Below, piece after piece: positions 36,409 to 45,450 of a DNA stretch of 64,000 bases. The translations under genes were made by a program, and so were the position numbers. Origin of the DNA: Brevundimonas sp. (lineage in GTDB: Bacteria > Pseudomonadota > Alphaproteobacteria > Caulobacterales > Caulobacteraceae). The stretch is taken from assembly GCF_027484365.1 (NCBI RefSeq), contig NZ_JAIXTC010000007.1:216323-280322 (forward strand), read 5' to 3'. The notes beneath the pieces are model-generated. The model was not told the origin of the DNA. It ran no database searches and saw only the letters and a list, made by a program, of their open reading frames with translations. Each line of letters begins with the position of its first letter. The first letter of the stretch is position 1.

Positions 36409-36438
36409 AAAAGGGGCGCCGTCGCGAAACGGTGCCCC
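36409..36438 (-). terminator. intrinsic terminator of the PNPOx-like gene
   Basis: On the minus strand a 10-bp stem (36413-36422 with 36429-36438, one G-U pair) with a 6-nt loop is followed by CCTTTTCC-like T-run (36409-36412). It begins 19 nt after the stop at 36457. Confidence 0.7.
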
Positions 36439-36456
36439 TGGTCCCGGTGCGCGAAC

Positions 36457-36966
36457 CTACTGCAGGTTGACGTCCGCGACCCCGCCGGCGTCCGGGATGG
36501 TCCCGGTCAGATTGGCCCTGGCGATCTCGAAGGCGAACTTGACGAGCCCGCCCTTCGATACCCAGACCCGGCCGTCGTCGGCGTCGAAGCGCAGGATGGT
36601 CAGGTTGGGGTCGTCCTTGCCGCCCGGATACCAGGCGGCCAGCACCGGGTTCCAGTAGCGGTCGACGATCTCGCGGTCCTTGCCGTGGACCGACAGCTCC
36701 CCGTGGATACAGGCCCAGGTGTTCTGGTCCTTCGAGCCGTAGTGGAACATGGCGCTCTGGCCGCCGCCGACCCCGGCGTCCTTCGCCAGATCGGTGTCGT
36801 CGCGGGTGAAGAACCAGATCGTGCCGGTCTCCTCCTCGCGATGGGCGGTCATCGGCTGGGCGTGATAGCCCGGGGTGTCGATGCCCAGCATGCCGGTGTT
36901 GGAGTCCTTGAGATGCTTCCAGAACTCTTTTTCGGCATCGGCGGCGGAGAGGGGTTCGTCAGCCAT
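36457..36966 (-). CDS. pyridoxamine 5'-phosphate oxidase-fold general stress protein
   Basis: A 169-residue split-barrel flavin-binding protein, similar to general stress protein 26-type proteins. AEKEFWKHLKDSNTGMLGID opens the fold and PMTAHREEETGTIWFFT plus the C-terminal VWVSKGGLVKFAFEI complete it. It may bind FMN; the substrate is unknown. The ATG has GGAGCC upstream. It has its own terminator and looks monocistronic. Confidence 0.83.
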   Translation of the reverse strand: MADEPLSAADAEKEFWKHLKDSNTGMLGIDTPGYHAQPMTAHREEETGTIWFFTRDDTDLAKDAGVGGGQSAMFHYGSKDQNTWACIHGELSVHGKDREIVDRYWNPVLAAWYPGGKDDPNLTILRFDADDGRVWVSKGGLVKFAFEIARANLTGTIPDAGGVADVNLQ

Positions 36967-37023
36967 GGTGGCTCCTGCGTGATTGTTCGGCCGGGATAAC
37001 CGCCCAGCCTCCACGCCGTTCCG

Positions 37024-37227
37024 TCAGCCTCCCCGGTGCGTGACACCCAGCAGGGTTCCCAGATGGATCAGCAGCAGGAAGGCGAGCGCCCCGGCCAGCA
37101 GCATGACGAACCGCCAGGGCACCATGCGGGGCTTGAGGAAATCGCTGGGCTGCGCGCCGCGCCAGCCGGCGAAGACGCCCACGATCAGGGCGCCGGCGAG
37201 CAGCGAAAGGGTCAGGGTCATCGACAT
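37024..37227 (-). CDS. small two-helix membrane protein, hypothetical
   Basis: A 67-residue protein with two hydrophobic segments (about 5-22 and 39-60) separated by a basic loop, WRGAQPSDFLKPRMVPWRF. The N-terminus ...GVFAGWRGA is consistent with a hairpin anchor. No family recognised. It is read before the PNPOx-like gene with 57 nt between them, perhaps in one transcript. Confidence 0.6.
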   Translation of the reverse strand: MSMTLTLSLLAGALIVGVFAGWRGAQPSDFLKPRMVPWRFVMLLAGALAFLLLIHLGTLLGVTHRGG

Positions 37228-37270
37228 GGGCGCGATGTGGCGGCAAGTCCCCGGATGCGCAAGCGAACTC

Positions 37271-37442
37271 TTACCGGGGTCTTAATCTTCACCGCCCGTT
37301 AACCACGTCGGCGCGATGAAATGAGCTGTGACGGGGGCTATCCACAGATGAATGGGCAACCGTCAAGATGTTGGGGTTAACCACACGTTTACACCCCGGA
37401 TATGGGCGATTAGCGTGATGCCTATGGGTCGGGAGTCGAATC
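37271..37442 (+). promoter_or_regulatory. podJ regulatory region: two CtrA-like boxes, DnaA-like site, two GANTC sites
   Basis: TTAC-N7-TTAA at 37271-37285, TTAA-N7-TTTA at 37377-37391, CTATCCACA (8 of 9 to the DnaA box) at 37338-37346, and adjacent GANTC sites at 37433-37437 and 37438-37442, touching the GTG start. The density and quality of cell-cycle motifs is much higher than elsewhere in the window. Regulation inferred from known Caulobacter podJ control. Confidence 0.65.
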
Positions 37443-37443
37443 A

Positions 37444-40437
37444 GTGAGCGCAGCCGCAGCGCCTTGGAGCGTGAAGGGCATCGACCCGAAAGCGCGCGAG
37501 GTGGCCAAGGATCTGGCGCGTCGTTCGGGCATGACCCTGGGCGAGTGGCTCAACACGATGATCATGGACGACGAGGATGACGGCGTCTCGCCGTTGCCGC
37601 GTCGCCCCCATGCCGCCGAGACCTTTGATCGTCGCGGCCGGTCGCGCCGTCTGGACGACGCCTACGAGATGGACGGTCGCGGCTACGGGCGCGACGACGA
37701 GACCCTGCAACGGGTCGCCGCCTCGGTCGAGGCGATCGCCTCCCGCCTTGAGGCTGCCGAGCGTCGCTCGACCATCGCCATCCAGGGCGTCGATCAGGCC
37801 GTCGCCGGCCTGGTGCGCAAGATGGAGGCGCAGGACCAGCAGGCCGGTCAGTACGGCCGCCGCATCGACGACATCTCCGAAGAGCTGAAGGAAGGCCACA
37901 AGCGCCTGCGCCGGTTCGAGCAGGACGCGGGTCCGAAGACCGCCGAGACCATCGGCAAGGTCGAGCAGGCCCTGGGCGGTCTGGCCGGCCGTCTCTACGA
38001 CATCGAGGAGCGTCAGCGGTCCGGCCTGAACGAGGTTCGCCAGCGTCTCGAAGGCGTGGAGAAGGCCGACGCCTGGGGCAAGACCGACACGGCCGTCGCC
38101 GCCCTGACCAGCCGTCTCTACGACCTTGAAGAGCGGAACCGCGCGCACAGTCAGACCCTGCTGTCGCGACTGGAAGCCGTCGAGAAGGCCGCGGGCCCCG
38201 GCGTGGGCGCGGACGTTCTCGCGCGCGTCGGCCAGCGACTGGACGCCGCACAGGGCCAGACGACCGAGGCTCTGCGCAATCTGGAGCGCTCCTTCGCCGG
38301 CCTCGATCAGCGTCTGCGCGCCACCGAGACCCGCGTGGAGCCGGAAGGCGTGCGGGAGGCCGCCCGCTTCGAGAAACTGGCCGAGACCCTGTCGCGTCAG
38401 GTCGACGCCAACCGCACCGAGATGATGCGTCGGCTGGAGACCGCCGAGAGCGAAGGCCGGATGGCCCGTATCGAGGCGACGATCGCCTCGCTGGGCGAAC
38501 AGGCCCGCTCCGCCGAGCAGCGCTCCGCCCAGGGCATCGACGCCATGGGCCGCGAGGTCCTGCGCATCGCCCAGAATCTCGACAGCCGCGTCGACAAGAT
38601 GGAGACGGCGGGCGATTCACGCCTCGGCAAGTTCGAGGAGGCCCTGACCCGGACCCTGTCGGACAAGATCGCCTCGGACATGGGCCGCTACGGCCAGGCG
38701 ATCGAACACCGGCTCAACCGCGCCGACGACCAGAACGCCATCGCCCTAGAGAAGCTGGGCGTCGAGATTACCCGCATCTCTGACCGGCTCGCCGACCGTA
38801 TCGCCCAGTCGGAGCGCAAGTCGGCCCAGGCGCTGGAAGACATCGGCCGCCGGATGGTCGAGGGCTCCGACCGGATCGAGCAACGCTACGACCGCGCCTC
38901 CGGCGAACTGGCCGAGCGGATGCGCCTGTCCGAGGAACGTACGGCGAAACTGCTGGCCGAGGCGCGTGAGACGCTCGACCAGCGCCTGACCCAGCCCGCC
39001 GCCTTCGACCCGACGCCCCAGCCCCTGCCCCAGGTCGAACCCCCTGCCGCCGCCGAGTTCGCCCAGCCCGACTGGCGCGCCGCCGCCTTCCCGGTCGAGG
39101 ACTTCGCCTCGCCGGAGGACGGCTGGTCGATCGATTCCCTCGCCGCCGACATCGAACCCTTCCCTGAAGCCGCGCCGGAGCCCGCTTTCGGCGCTGCGCC
39201 TGCGGCTGCGGTCGCTTCGATCCTGCCGGAGGAAGACAGTTTCGACGCCCTGCCGCGCCGGTTCGAACCGGTCGCGCCCGAGCCGGCGCCGTTCGGTTCG
39301 GCGGCCCAGCCCTTCGGCGGGTTCGGCGGCGCAGACGTTTCAGACGCGCTCGACGCCATTGCCGAGGCGGCTCCTCCGGCCGCGCCGCAGCCCGCCTTCA
39401 CCGGCGCGGTCGCCGAAGCCTTCCCCTCGCCGCGCGCCTACGATGACGGCGACGAGGACTTCGCGGCCGAGACCGAATTCGTCGATGCCCGCCGCCTGCG
39501 CGCCGGCCTTGTCGGCGGCGCCGCAACCGGTCGCGCCGCCTCGACCCGCGACGCCATCTCGGCCGCCCGCGCCGCCATGAACACCCCGGCCGCCGCCGAG
39601 GTCGCGCCTCGGTCCGGCTTCGGCCTGGGGGGGCTCAAGAAGGGCGGCAAGTCGCGGCTGCAGGAGCGTCTGGACAAGCAGGCGTCGCGCGACGGCACCG
39701 TCAAGAAGGCCTTCCTCGCCTCGGTCACCGGCGTCGCCGTCGTCTGCGGCCTCTACGCCACCGGCCGCCTGACGGGCTACGAGATCATGGACGTCGGCCA
39801 GTTGCTGGGACAGGCGGGCGGCGATACTGAAGCGACGCCGATCGCGGCCCTGGCGCTCAGCCCGAACGATGCCCCGCTCGAGGCTGCGCCCGCCGACGCC
39901 ACCGAGGCCCAGACCCTGTTCGCCCAGGCGACGGAACAGCTGGACCGCAACGACCCGGCCGGGGTCGAGACCCTGACCCGCGCCGCCAATCTCGGCGAGC
40001 CCCAAGCCCAGCTGAAACTGGCGAGCCTCTATCAGTCCGGCGAAAACGGCGTGTCCGTCGACGCCGAAGAAAGCCGTCTGTGGGCCCGTCGCGCGGCAGA
40101 GGGCGGCGACGCGCGCGGCATGCATGCCTTCGGCATGTATCTGTTCGACGGCGTCGGCGGCGCCCGCAACCGGCCCGAGGCTCTCGACTGGCTCAAGAAG
40201 GCCGCTGACCTCGGCCTCGTCGACAGCCAGTACAATGTCGCCCGCATCTATGAGAACGGCGACGAGGGCATCGCGCCCAATCCGACCCAGGCCTACCGCT
40301 GGTACCTCATCGCGGCCCGTGCCGGCGATCCCCAGGCCCAGGCCGCCGTCGACCGACTGGCCCCGACCCTTCCGGCGGCCGCCCGCCAGACCGCCCGCGC
40401 CCAGGCCGAGGCCTTCGCCCTGGAACCGCTCGCCTAG
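37444..40437 (+). CDS. podJ: polarity/localisation factor PodJ-like protein
   Basis: Scaffold that marks the new pole in Caulobacter relatives, needed for pili and polar organelles. 997 residues from a GTG start. SVKGIDPKAREVAKDLARRSG at the N-terminus is typical of PodJ. A long Glu/Gln/Arg coiled coil (about 70-520) and a Pro/Ala-rich acidic region follow, then one membrane helix near 755-775 (AFLASVTGVAVVCGLYATG). The periplasmic part has about three SEL1-like repeats (850-970). The peptidoglycan-binding domain described for Caulobacter PodJ is not seen at the C-terminus. Confidence 0.88.
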   Translation: MSAAAAPWSVKGIDPKAREVAKDLARRSGMTLGEWLNTMIMDDEDDGVSPLPRRPHAAETFDRRGRSRRLDDAYEMDGRGYGRDDETLQRVAASVEAIASRLEAAERRSTIAIQGVDQAVAGLVRKMEAQDQQAGQYGRRIDDISEELKEGHKRLRRFEQDAGPKTAETIGKVEQALGGLAGRLYDIEERQRSGLNEVRQRLEGVEKADAWGKTDTAVAALTSRLYDLEERNRAHSQTLLSRLEAVEKAAGPGVGADVLARVGQRLDAAQGQTTEALRNLERSFAGLDQRLRATETRVEPEGVREAARFEKLAETLSRQVDANRTEMMRRLETAESEGRMARIEATIASLGEQARSAEQRSAQGIDAMGREVLRIAQNLDSRVDKMETAGDSRLGKFEEALTRTLSDKIASDMGRYGQAIEHRLNRADDQNAIALEKLGVEITRISDRLADRIAQSERKSAQALEDIGRRMVEGSDRIEQRYDRASGELAERMRLSEERTAKLLAEARETLDQRLTQPAAFDPTPQPLPQVEPPAAAEFAQPDWRAAAFPVEDFASPEDGWSIDSLAADIEPFPEAAPEPAFGAAPAAAVASILPEEDSFDALPRRFEPVAPEPAPFGSAAQPFGGFGGADVSDALDAIAEAAPPAAPQPAFTGAVAEAFPSPRAYDDGDEDFAAETEFVDARRLRAGLVGGAATGRAASTRDAISAARAAMNTPAAAEVAPRSGFGLGGLKKGGKSRLQERLDKQASRDGTVKKAFLASVTGVAVVCGLYATGRLTGYEIMDVGQLLGQAGGDTEATPIAALALSPNDAPLEAAPADATEAQTLFAQATEQLDRNDPAGVETLTRAANLGEPQAQLKLASLYQSGENGVSVDAEESRLWARRAAEGGDARGMHAFGMYLFDGVGGARNRPEALDWLKKAADLGLVDSQYNVARIYENGDEGIAPNPTQAYRWYLIAARAGDPQAQAAVDRLAPTLPAAARQTARAQAEAFALEPLA

Positions 40438-40452
40438 ACCCTTCCTTGATTT

Positions 40453-40580
40453 CCGCTCATCCCCGCGAAAGCGGGGACCCAGTTCTTTCGTTCCTACGGT
40501 GCGTCGGATTGACCTTCCGTTCAAACCCCGCCCATTGAACGCCCACAGCACTGGGTCCCCGCTTTCGCGGGGATGAGCGG
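40453..40580. repeat. perfect 31-bp inverted repeat element
   Basis: Two exact 31-bp inverted arms, 40453-40483 and 40550-40580, each with a further inner palindrome CCCCGCGAAAGCGGGG, enclosing 66 bp. It lies between podJ and the TauE gene and may terminate podJ. Such CCGCGAAAGCGG units are common in alphaproteobacterial intergenic regions. It has no coding content. Confidence 0.85.
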
Positions 40581-40603
40581 TTAAGAAGGGGAAGGCCCGC
40601 CCT

Positions 40604-41530
40604 TTGGAGATCTATCTGCCGATCGCCGAGGTTTCGGTGAACTGGCCGTTCCTGGTTCTGCTGGGCGCGCTGGTCGGATTCGTGTCCGGCCTGTTCGGCA
40701 TCGGCGGCGGCTTCCTGATGGCGCCGGTGCTGGTTTTCCTCGGCATCCCCCCGACCGTGGCCGTCGCCAGCCAGGCCAGCCACGTCGTCGCCTCCTCCAC
40801 CTCCGGGGTCATCCGCTACACCGGCCAGGGCGCGGTCGATTTCAAGATGGGGGGCATCATGGCCGCCGGCGGCGCGGTCGGCGCCCTCGGCGGGGTCGAG
40901 GTGTTCCGCTACCTGCGCCTGCTGGGCCAGGCGGACCTGGTCGTGGCCCTGTCCTACCTCGTCTTCCTCGGCGCCATCGGCCTGTTGATGCTGCGCGAGA
41001 GCCTGACCGAGATTCTGCGCCGCCAGCGCGGAGAGATCGCCCCGCACAAGGAGCGCCGTCGTCCGCTCTGGCTCTACGGCCTGCCGTGGAAGGTGCGGTT
41101 CCCGAAATCGGGCCTCTATATCTCGGCCATCCCGCCCCTGGGCCTCGGCGTCTTCGCGGGCGTCCTGTCCGCCATCATGGGGGTCGGCGGCGGCTTCATC
41201 CTGGTCCCGGCCATGCTCTATGCGCTGCGCATGCGGGCCGGGGTCGTCGTGGGCACAAGCCTGTTCCAGATCATCATCACCACCGCCATCACCACCATCC
41301 TTCAGGCCGGTCGCAACCAGACAGTCGATATCGTCCTGTCCACACTGTTGCTGATCGGCGGCGTGGTCGGAGCCCAGTTCGGCGCCCGCTATGCCGGTCG
41401 GTTCCGGGCCGACATCCTGCGGGCGGCCCTGGGCCTGCTGATCCTGTTCGTCGGGATCCAGATGGGGCTGGAGCTGTTCGTGCGGCCGAACGACATCTTC
41501 CTGCTGGCCCCCGGGATCTCGGACCGATGA
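40604..41530 (+). CDS. sulfite exporter TauE/SafE family permease
   Basis: A 308-residue membrane protein with two repeats of the TauE/SafE fold: GFVSGLFGIGGGFLMAPVL (first repeat) and GVLSAIMGVGGGFILVPAM (second repeat). Members export sulfite, sulfoacetate or related anions. It starts at TTG with a GAAGGGGAAGG ribosome site and overlaps the TIGR02186 gene by 4 nt, an arrangement recurrent in alphaproteobacteria. Exact substrate not known. Confidence 0.88.
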   Translation: MEIYLPIAEVSVNWPFLVLLGALVGFVSGLFGIGGGFLMAPVLVFLGIPPTVAVASQASHVVASSTSGVIRYTGQGAVDFKMGGIMAAGGAVGALGGVEVFRYLRLLGQADLVVALSYLVFLGAIGLLMLRESLTEILRRQRGEIAPHKERRRPLWLYGLPWKVRFPKSGLYISAIPPLGLGVFAGVLSAIMGVGGGFILVPAMLYALRMRAGVVVGTSLFQIIITTAITTILQAGRNQTVDIVLSTLLLIGGVVGAQFGARYAGRFRADILRAALGLLILFVGIQMGLELFVRPNDIFLLAPGISDR

Positions 41531-42351
41531 TCCAGGTCCCGCCCCCTCCGCCGCCCGCGATCGAGGCGCCCCGTCTTGCGGAGTCGGGCCCGGAGATGTC
41601 GGTCGGGACCCAGGGCGAACTGCGCGTCGCTGCGGCCCTGACCGATGCGCGGGTCCAGGTTGATTCCAGCTTCCGCGGCGCCTCGATCGTTCTCTACGGC
41701 GCGGTCTTCAACCCGACCGACGACCCGACGGACGTGGTCGTCGTCGTGCGCGGTCCCGACGCCCCGATCCGTCTGGTCAAGAAGACCCGCAACCTCGGCG
41801 TCTGGCTCAACAGCCGTCCGGTCCTGTTCGAGGGCGCGCCCGGCTTCTACATGACTGCCTCGACCCGCCCCCTTCCAGACATCGCCGGATTCGGCCAGCT
41901 GAGACGGCTCGGCGTCGGCGTCGATCACCTGCGCATCGACGCGCCGGAGGAGAGCCGGACGGTCACCCGCTACGGCGTGCGCGACGTGGTCATCTCGCGC
42001 CTGGGCGAGGACTATCTCGACTGGCGCCGCGCCGTGATCCGGCTGAAGGAGGCGGCGGCGCTGTACGACACCGATCCGGACGGCGTCACCTTCGTCGATC
42101 GCGGCCTGTTCCGCGCCCAGGTCGAACTGCCGGCCGTCGCGCCGACCGGAGAGTATCATGCCGAGGTCTGGCTGTTCCGGGACGGCGAGCCGGCGGGCGT
42201 CTCGCACCTGACCCTGACGGTCGAGAAGGTGGGGATCGAACGCGACATCTACGAGTTCGCGCACCGGCGGCCCTGGACCTACGGCATCCTGTGCGTTCTG
42301 CTGGCCGCCGGCATGGGTTATCTGGCCAGCCGGGTCTTCAGGAGAAGCTGA
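41527..42351 (+). CDS. TIGR02186 family (Alph_Pro_TM) membrane-anchored protein
   Basis: A 274-residue protein of PF09608. A Pro-rich opening of about 15 residues precedes an immunoglobulin-like region (FRGASIVLYGAVFNPTDDP), and one C-terminal membrane helix (TYGILCVLLAAGMGYLASRV) leaves a basic tail. Family members sit next to TauE/SafE permeases, suggesting an accessory role in anion export. Start ATG overlaps the TauE stop and the stop overlaps the next start (TGATG). Confidence 0.88.
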   Translation: MIQVPPPPPPAIEAPRLAESGPEMSVGTQGELRVAAALTDARVQVDSSFRGASIVLYGAVFNPTDDPTDVVVVVRGPDAPIRLVKKTRNLGVWLNSRPVLFEGAPGFYMTASTRPLPDIAGFGQLRRLGVGVDHLRIDAPEESRTVTRYGVRDVVISRLGEDYLDWRRAVIRLKEAAALYDTDPDGVTFVDRGLFRAQVELPAVAPTGEYHAEVWLFRDGEPAGVSHLTLTVEKVGIERDIYEFAHRRPWTYGILCVLLAAGMGYLASRVFRRS

Positions 42352-42767
42352 TGGATCGAACGCGGACGACCGCCTGGGCCCTGACTCTGGCCGGCCTGAT
42401 TCCCTTTCTGGCCGGGGCGGGACTGATCGTCTTCAATCCCGGCGAGGCGGCCCGCTGGGTCGAGCCCCTTGCCGCCTATGGCGCGATTATCCTGTCCTTT
42501 CTGGCGGGGACCCGCTGGGGCAAGGGACTGGCCGAACGCGATCCGCGGCCCGCGACCCTGATCCTCAGCAACCTGCCGCCGGTCGCCGCCTGGCTGACCT
42601 TCCTGCCGGGCGTGCCGGACGGGCTTCAGCTGGCGGTGCTCATGGCCGGCCTTGTGGCCATGCTTTACTGGGATGTCAGGGGATCGACCGACTGGTACGC
42701 CCGGCTGCGTTGGGTCGCCACGAGCGGCGCGGTGCTCAGCCTGGGGTGCGTCTGGTTGCTGCTCTAG
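42351..42767 (+). CDS. DUF3429 family membrane protein
   Basis: A 138-residue four-helix membrane protein of the DUF3429 family. GAIILSFLAGTRWGKGL in the second helix is the family motif, with GLVAMLYWDVRG near residue 102. It begins at the stop of the TIGR02186 gene (TGATG) and ends 4 nt inside the PdeM gene on the other strand. Function unknown; no enzyme motif is visible. Confidence 0.85.
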   Translation: MDRTRTTAWALTLAGLIPFLAGAGLIVFNPGEAARWVEPLAAYGAIILSFLAGTRWGKGLAERDPRPATLILSNLPPVAAWLTFLPGVPDGLQLAVLMAGLVAMLYWDVRGSTDWYARLRWVATSGAVLSLGCVWLLL

Positions 42768-43507
42768 ACCAGCCCGGCCCAGGCCAGGGCATGGACCCTG
42801 TCCTTTCCCAGCGCCGCCGCCATCGGGGCTTCCCCGAACAGCCCCGCGATCGCCGCATCCCGCACGTTCAGCCCCCCGGTGAAGGCGCCGAAGGCCGGCA
42901 GGATCAGCCTGCGCCCATCCGTCACGAAGCAGGGTCGCCGCACCATGCGCGCATGGGCAACGACCCGGGCGCAGGGGTGCAGGTGCCCCGCCACCTCGCC
43001 GGGTCGGGCGTCCGGCATGGGTTCGTGGGTCAGGAACAGCGCTCCCAGTTCCATCTCGCCGACGACCCGGCCGGGCAGGCGGGACACGGCCTCCGCATCG
43101 GCCTGTGTCAGGGCCTCCCGGTCGTGGTTGCCCTCCAGCCAGACCCAGTCGCGACCCGCGGCCAGCCGCTCGAGCGCGTTTCGGTCATCCTCCGCCATCC
43201 GCCCGATCGAGCGGCTGTCGTGGAAACTGTCGCCGAGCAGGACGATGCGGTCGGGCTTGAGCTCGGCGATCTCCGCCGCCAGTTTGGCCAGTGTCGCCCG
43301 GCTGTCGTAGGGCGGCAGCATCTGGCCGCGCGCGGCAAAGGCGGACCCCTTCTCGAGGTGCAGATCGCCCGCGACCAGGGTCCCGTGATCCGGCAGCCAC
43401 AGGGCCCCCGAACAGCGCAGCACGCACAGTTCGCCCATGACCCGGACCGACAGGGAGCCGCAGGGTCGCCGCGCCGGGGTCAGCGTCTCTCGCAGGGCCG
43501 CGTTCAT
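42764..43507 (-). CDS. pdeM: ligase-associated DNA damage response endonuclease PdeM
   Basis: A 247-residue metallophosphoesterase of the calcineurin fold. LVAGDLHLEKGSAF (first metal motif), LLGDSFHDSR, EGNHDR and the C-terminal HLHPCARVV carry the metal and catalytic residues. PdeM proteins are 3'-phosphoesterases/endonucleases encoded with a Lhr-type helicase, an exonuclease and an ATP-dependent ligase. Here only the helicase precedes it (ATGA overlap); ligase and exonuclease are absent from the window. Confidence 0.9.
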   Translation of the reverse strand: MNAALRETLTPARRPCGSLSVRVMGELCVLRCSGALWLPDHGTLVAGDLHLEKGSAFAARGQMLPPYDSRATLAKLAAEIAELKPDRIVLLGDSFHDSRSIGRMAEDDRNALERLAAGRDWVWLEGNHDREALTQADAEAVSRLPGRVVGEMELGALFLTHEPMPDARPGEVAGHLHPCARVVAHARMVRRPCFVTDGRRLILPAFGAFTGGLNVRDAAIAGLFGEAPMAAALGKDRVHALAWAGLV

Positions 43508-45450
43508 GCCGCGCCCTGCAGTTCAGGCGGCGCGTCTTCCATGACCTCGTCGATCAGGTCCTGGGCCGAGGCCTCAAGGATCATGTCAGCCGCGTCGCCT
43601 CCGACCCGCTCGCGCCCGATCATCACCAGGACCGGCACGCAGAAGGGCGAGGCCCGCTCCAGCGCGGCATGGCGGATGTGGCCTGCGATACGGCTCAGCA
43701 ACTGCCCCAGTCGCGCGACATCCAGCAGGCCGGACGCGGCGTCCGACCGGGCGGTTCTCAGCAGCAGGTGGTCGGGCTGATGGCGGCGGAGCACGTCGTA
43801 GATCAGGTCCGTGGAAAAGGTCACCTGACGCCCCGTCTTCTCGGCGCCCGGCTGTCGCCGCTCGATCAGGCCGGAAACGAGGGCGCAACTGCGGAAGGTC
43901 CGCTTCATCATGAAGCTCTCCTCCAGCCAGGCCTCGAGGTCGTCGCCCAGCATGTCGGGCTGGAACAGGGCGTCCCAGTCCAGAGCATCCATCGGCTTGA
44001 TCGACCAGATGGCGAAGGAATAGTCGGTCACGACGAAGCCCAGCGGCCCGACGCCGAGCCGATCCAGCCTGCGGGTCAGCAGCATGCACAGGGTGGAGTG
44101 GGCCAGCCTGCCCTCGAATGGATAGGCGACCATGAAGTGGCGACTGCCGCGCGGGAAGGTCTCGATCAGCAGACTGTCGGCGTCGGGGATCATCGACCGC
44201 TCAGCCTGCAGCTCCAGCCATTCCTGCACATCGACGGGCAGCACCCGCCAGTGGTCGCGGTCCTGGATCATGGCCCTGACGCGCGCGGCCAGAGAGGTGC
44301 CCAGCGGAAACTGGGACCCGCCCCAGCTCGGGATCTTGGGATCCTTGCCGGTCGCATGGGTCACCAGGGCGTCCATGCCGTTGATGCCCTGGAAGGCCCA
44401 GACCTGACCGGCGAAGACGAAGGTGTCGCCGGGCGTCAGCTGTTCGAAATACCATTCCTCGGCCTCGCCGACCTTGCGCCCGCCGATCAACTGTTTCGAG
44501 GCCCCTCCTCGCCGTGAGGCGACCTTCACGTTCAGCGTCCCCGCCGCCACGATGGCGCCGACATTCATCCGGTGCCGCTGGGCGATCAGTTGATTGCGCA
44601 CGGTCCATCGGCCTTCGGGCGTTCGCACGATCCGGGCGAACCGGTCGTAGGTGCGGAGCGCATATCCGCCGGTGGCGACGAAATCGACCACCTCCTCGAA
44701 CGCCTCATAGCTCAGCCCGCGATAGGGTGAGCAGCCGGTGACCTCCGTATACAGATCATCCATATCGAAGGGCTCGGAACAGGCCACGCCCATGACGTGC
44801 TGGGCCAGGGTGTCGAGGGTGCCGATATGGTGCGGCTCCCAGTCGAAGGCATTGTCGGCCACGGCCTCCTTGGCCGCCTGGCATTCCAGCAGCTCGAACC
44901 GGCTGGCCGGGACCATCAGGGCGCGGCTCGGCTCGTCGAGCCGATGGTTGGCCCGGCCGATACGCTGGACGAGGCGGCTCGATCCCTTGGGCGCCGCCAT
45001 CTGGATCACCAGGTCGACGTCGCCCCAGTCGATGCCGAGATCGAGCGTCGAGGTGCAGACTACGGCGCGCAGATCGCCCCGGGCCATCGCCGCCTCGACC
45101 TTGCGTCGCTGCTCCGCCGCCAGCGACCCGTGGTGCAGGCCGATCGGCAGACTTTCATCATTTATCGCCCACAGCTGCTGGAACACGAACTCGCACTGCC
45201 AGCGGGTGTTGACGAAGATCAGAGACAGGCCCGACCGCTGGATGGCGGCATAGACCTCGGGGATCGCATGCTGGCCCGTGTGCCCGGCCCAGGGCACGCG
45301 ACCTTCCGAAACCAGCACGTCGATGATGGCAGGCGCGCCGGGGTCACCGCGGACGATGATGATTCTTTCTCCCCTCGGGGGAGAAGGTGGGCCCGAAGGG
45401 CTCGGATGAGGGGGTTGCCTCAGTGAACTCGCTGGCGAAAGCTGGCGCAC
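43504..45450 (-). CDS. Lhr-type DEXH helicase, C-terminal part (split gene)
   Basis: Helicase RecA2 and Lhr-core domains of the ligase-associated DNA damage response DEXH helicase, separated from its N-terminal half by a palindromic repeat and a single in-frame TGA. The first 30 residues come from the repeat (LRQPPHPSPSGPPSPPRG), then the true protein resumes at RIIIVRGDP...RVPWAGHTG. Motif IV (FVNTRWQCE), motif V (STLDLGIDWG) and motif VI (QRIGRANHR) are intact. A GTG at 45450 could restart translation. It is translationally coupled to pdeM. Confidence 0.8.
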   Translation of the reverse strand: MRQLSPASSLRQPPHPSPSGPPSPPRGERIIIVRGDPGAPAIIDVLVSEGRVPWAGHTGQHAIPEVYAAIQRSGLSLIFVNTRWQCEFVFQQLWAINDESLPIGLHHGSLAAEQRRKVEAAMARGDLRAVVCTSTLDLGIDWGDVDLVIQMAAPKGSSRLVQRIGRANHRLDEPSRALMVPASRFELLECQAAKEAVADNAFDWEPHHIGTLDTLAQHVMGVACSEPFDMDDLYTEVTGCSPYRGLSYEAFEEVVDFVATGGYALRTYDRFARIVRTPEGRWTVRNQLIAQRHRMNVGAIVAAGTLNVKVASRRGGASKQLIGGRKVGEAEEWYFEQLTPGDTFVFAGQVWAFQGINGMDALVTHATGKDPKIPSWGGSQFPLGTSLAARVRAMIQDRDHWRVLPVDVQEWLELQAERSMIPDADSLLIETFPRGSRHFMVAYPFEGRLAHSTLCMLLTRRLDRLGVGPLGFVVTDYSFAIWSIKPMDALDWDALFQPDMLGDDLEAWLEESFMMKRTFRSCALVSGLIERRQPGAEKTGRQVTFSTDLIYDVLRRHQPDHLLLRTARSDAASGLLDVARLGQLLSRIAGHIRHAALERASPFCVPVLVMIGRERVGGDAADMILEASAQDLIDEVMEDAPPELQGAA

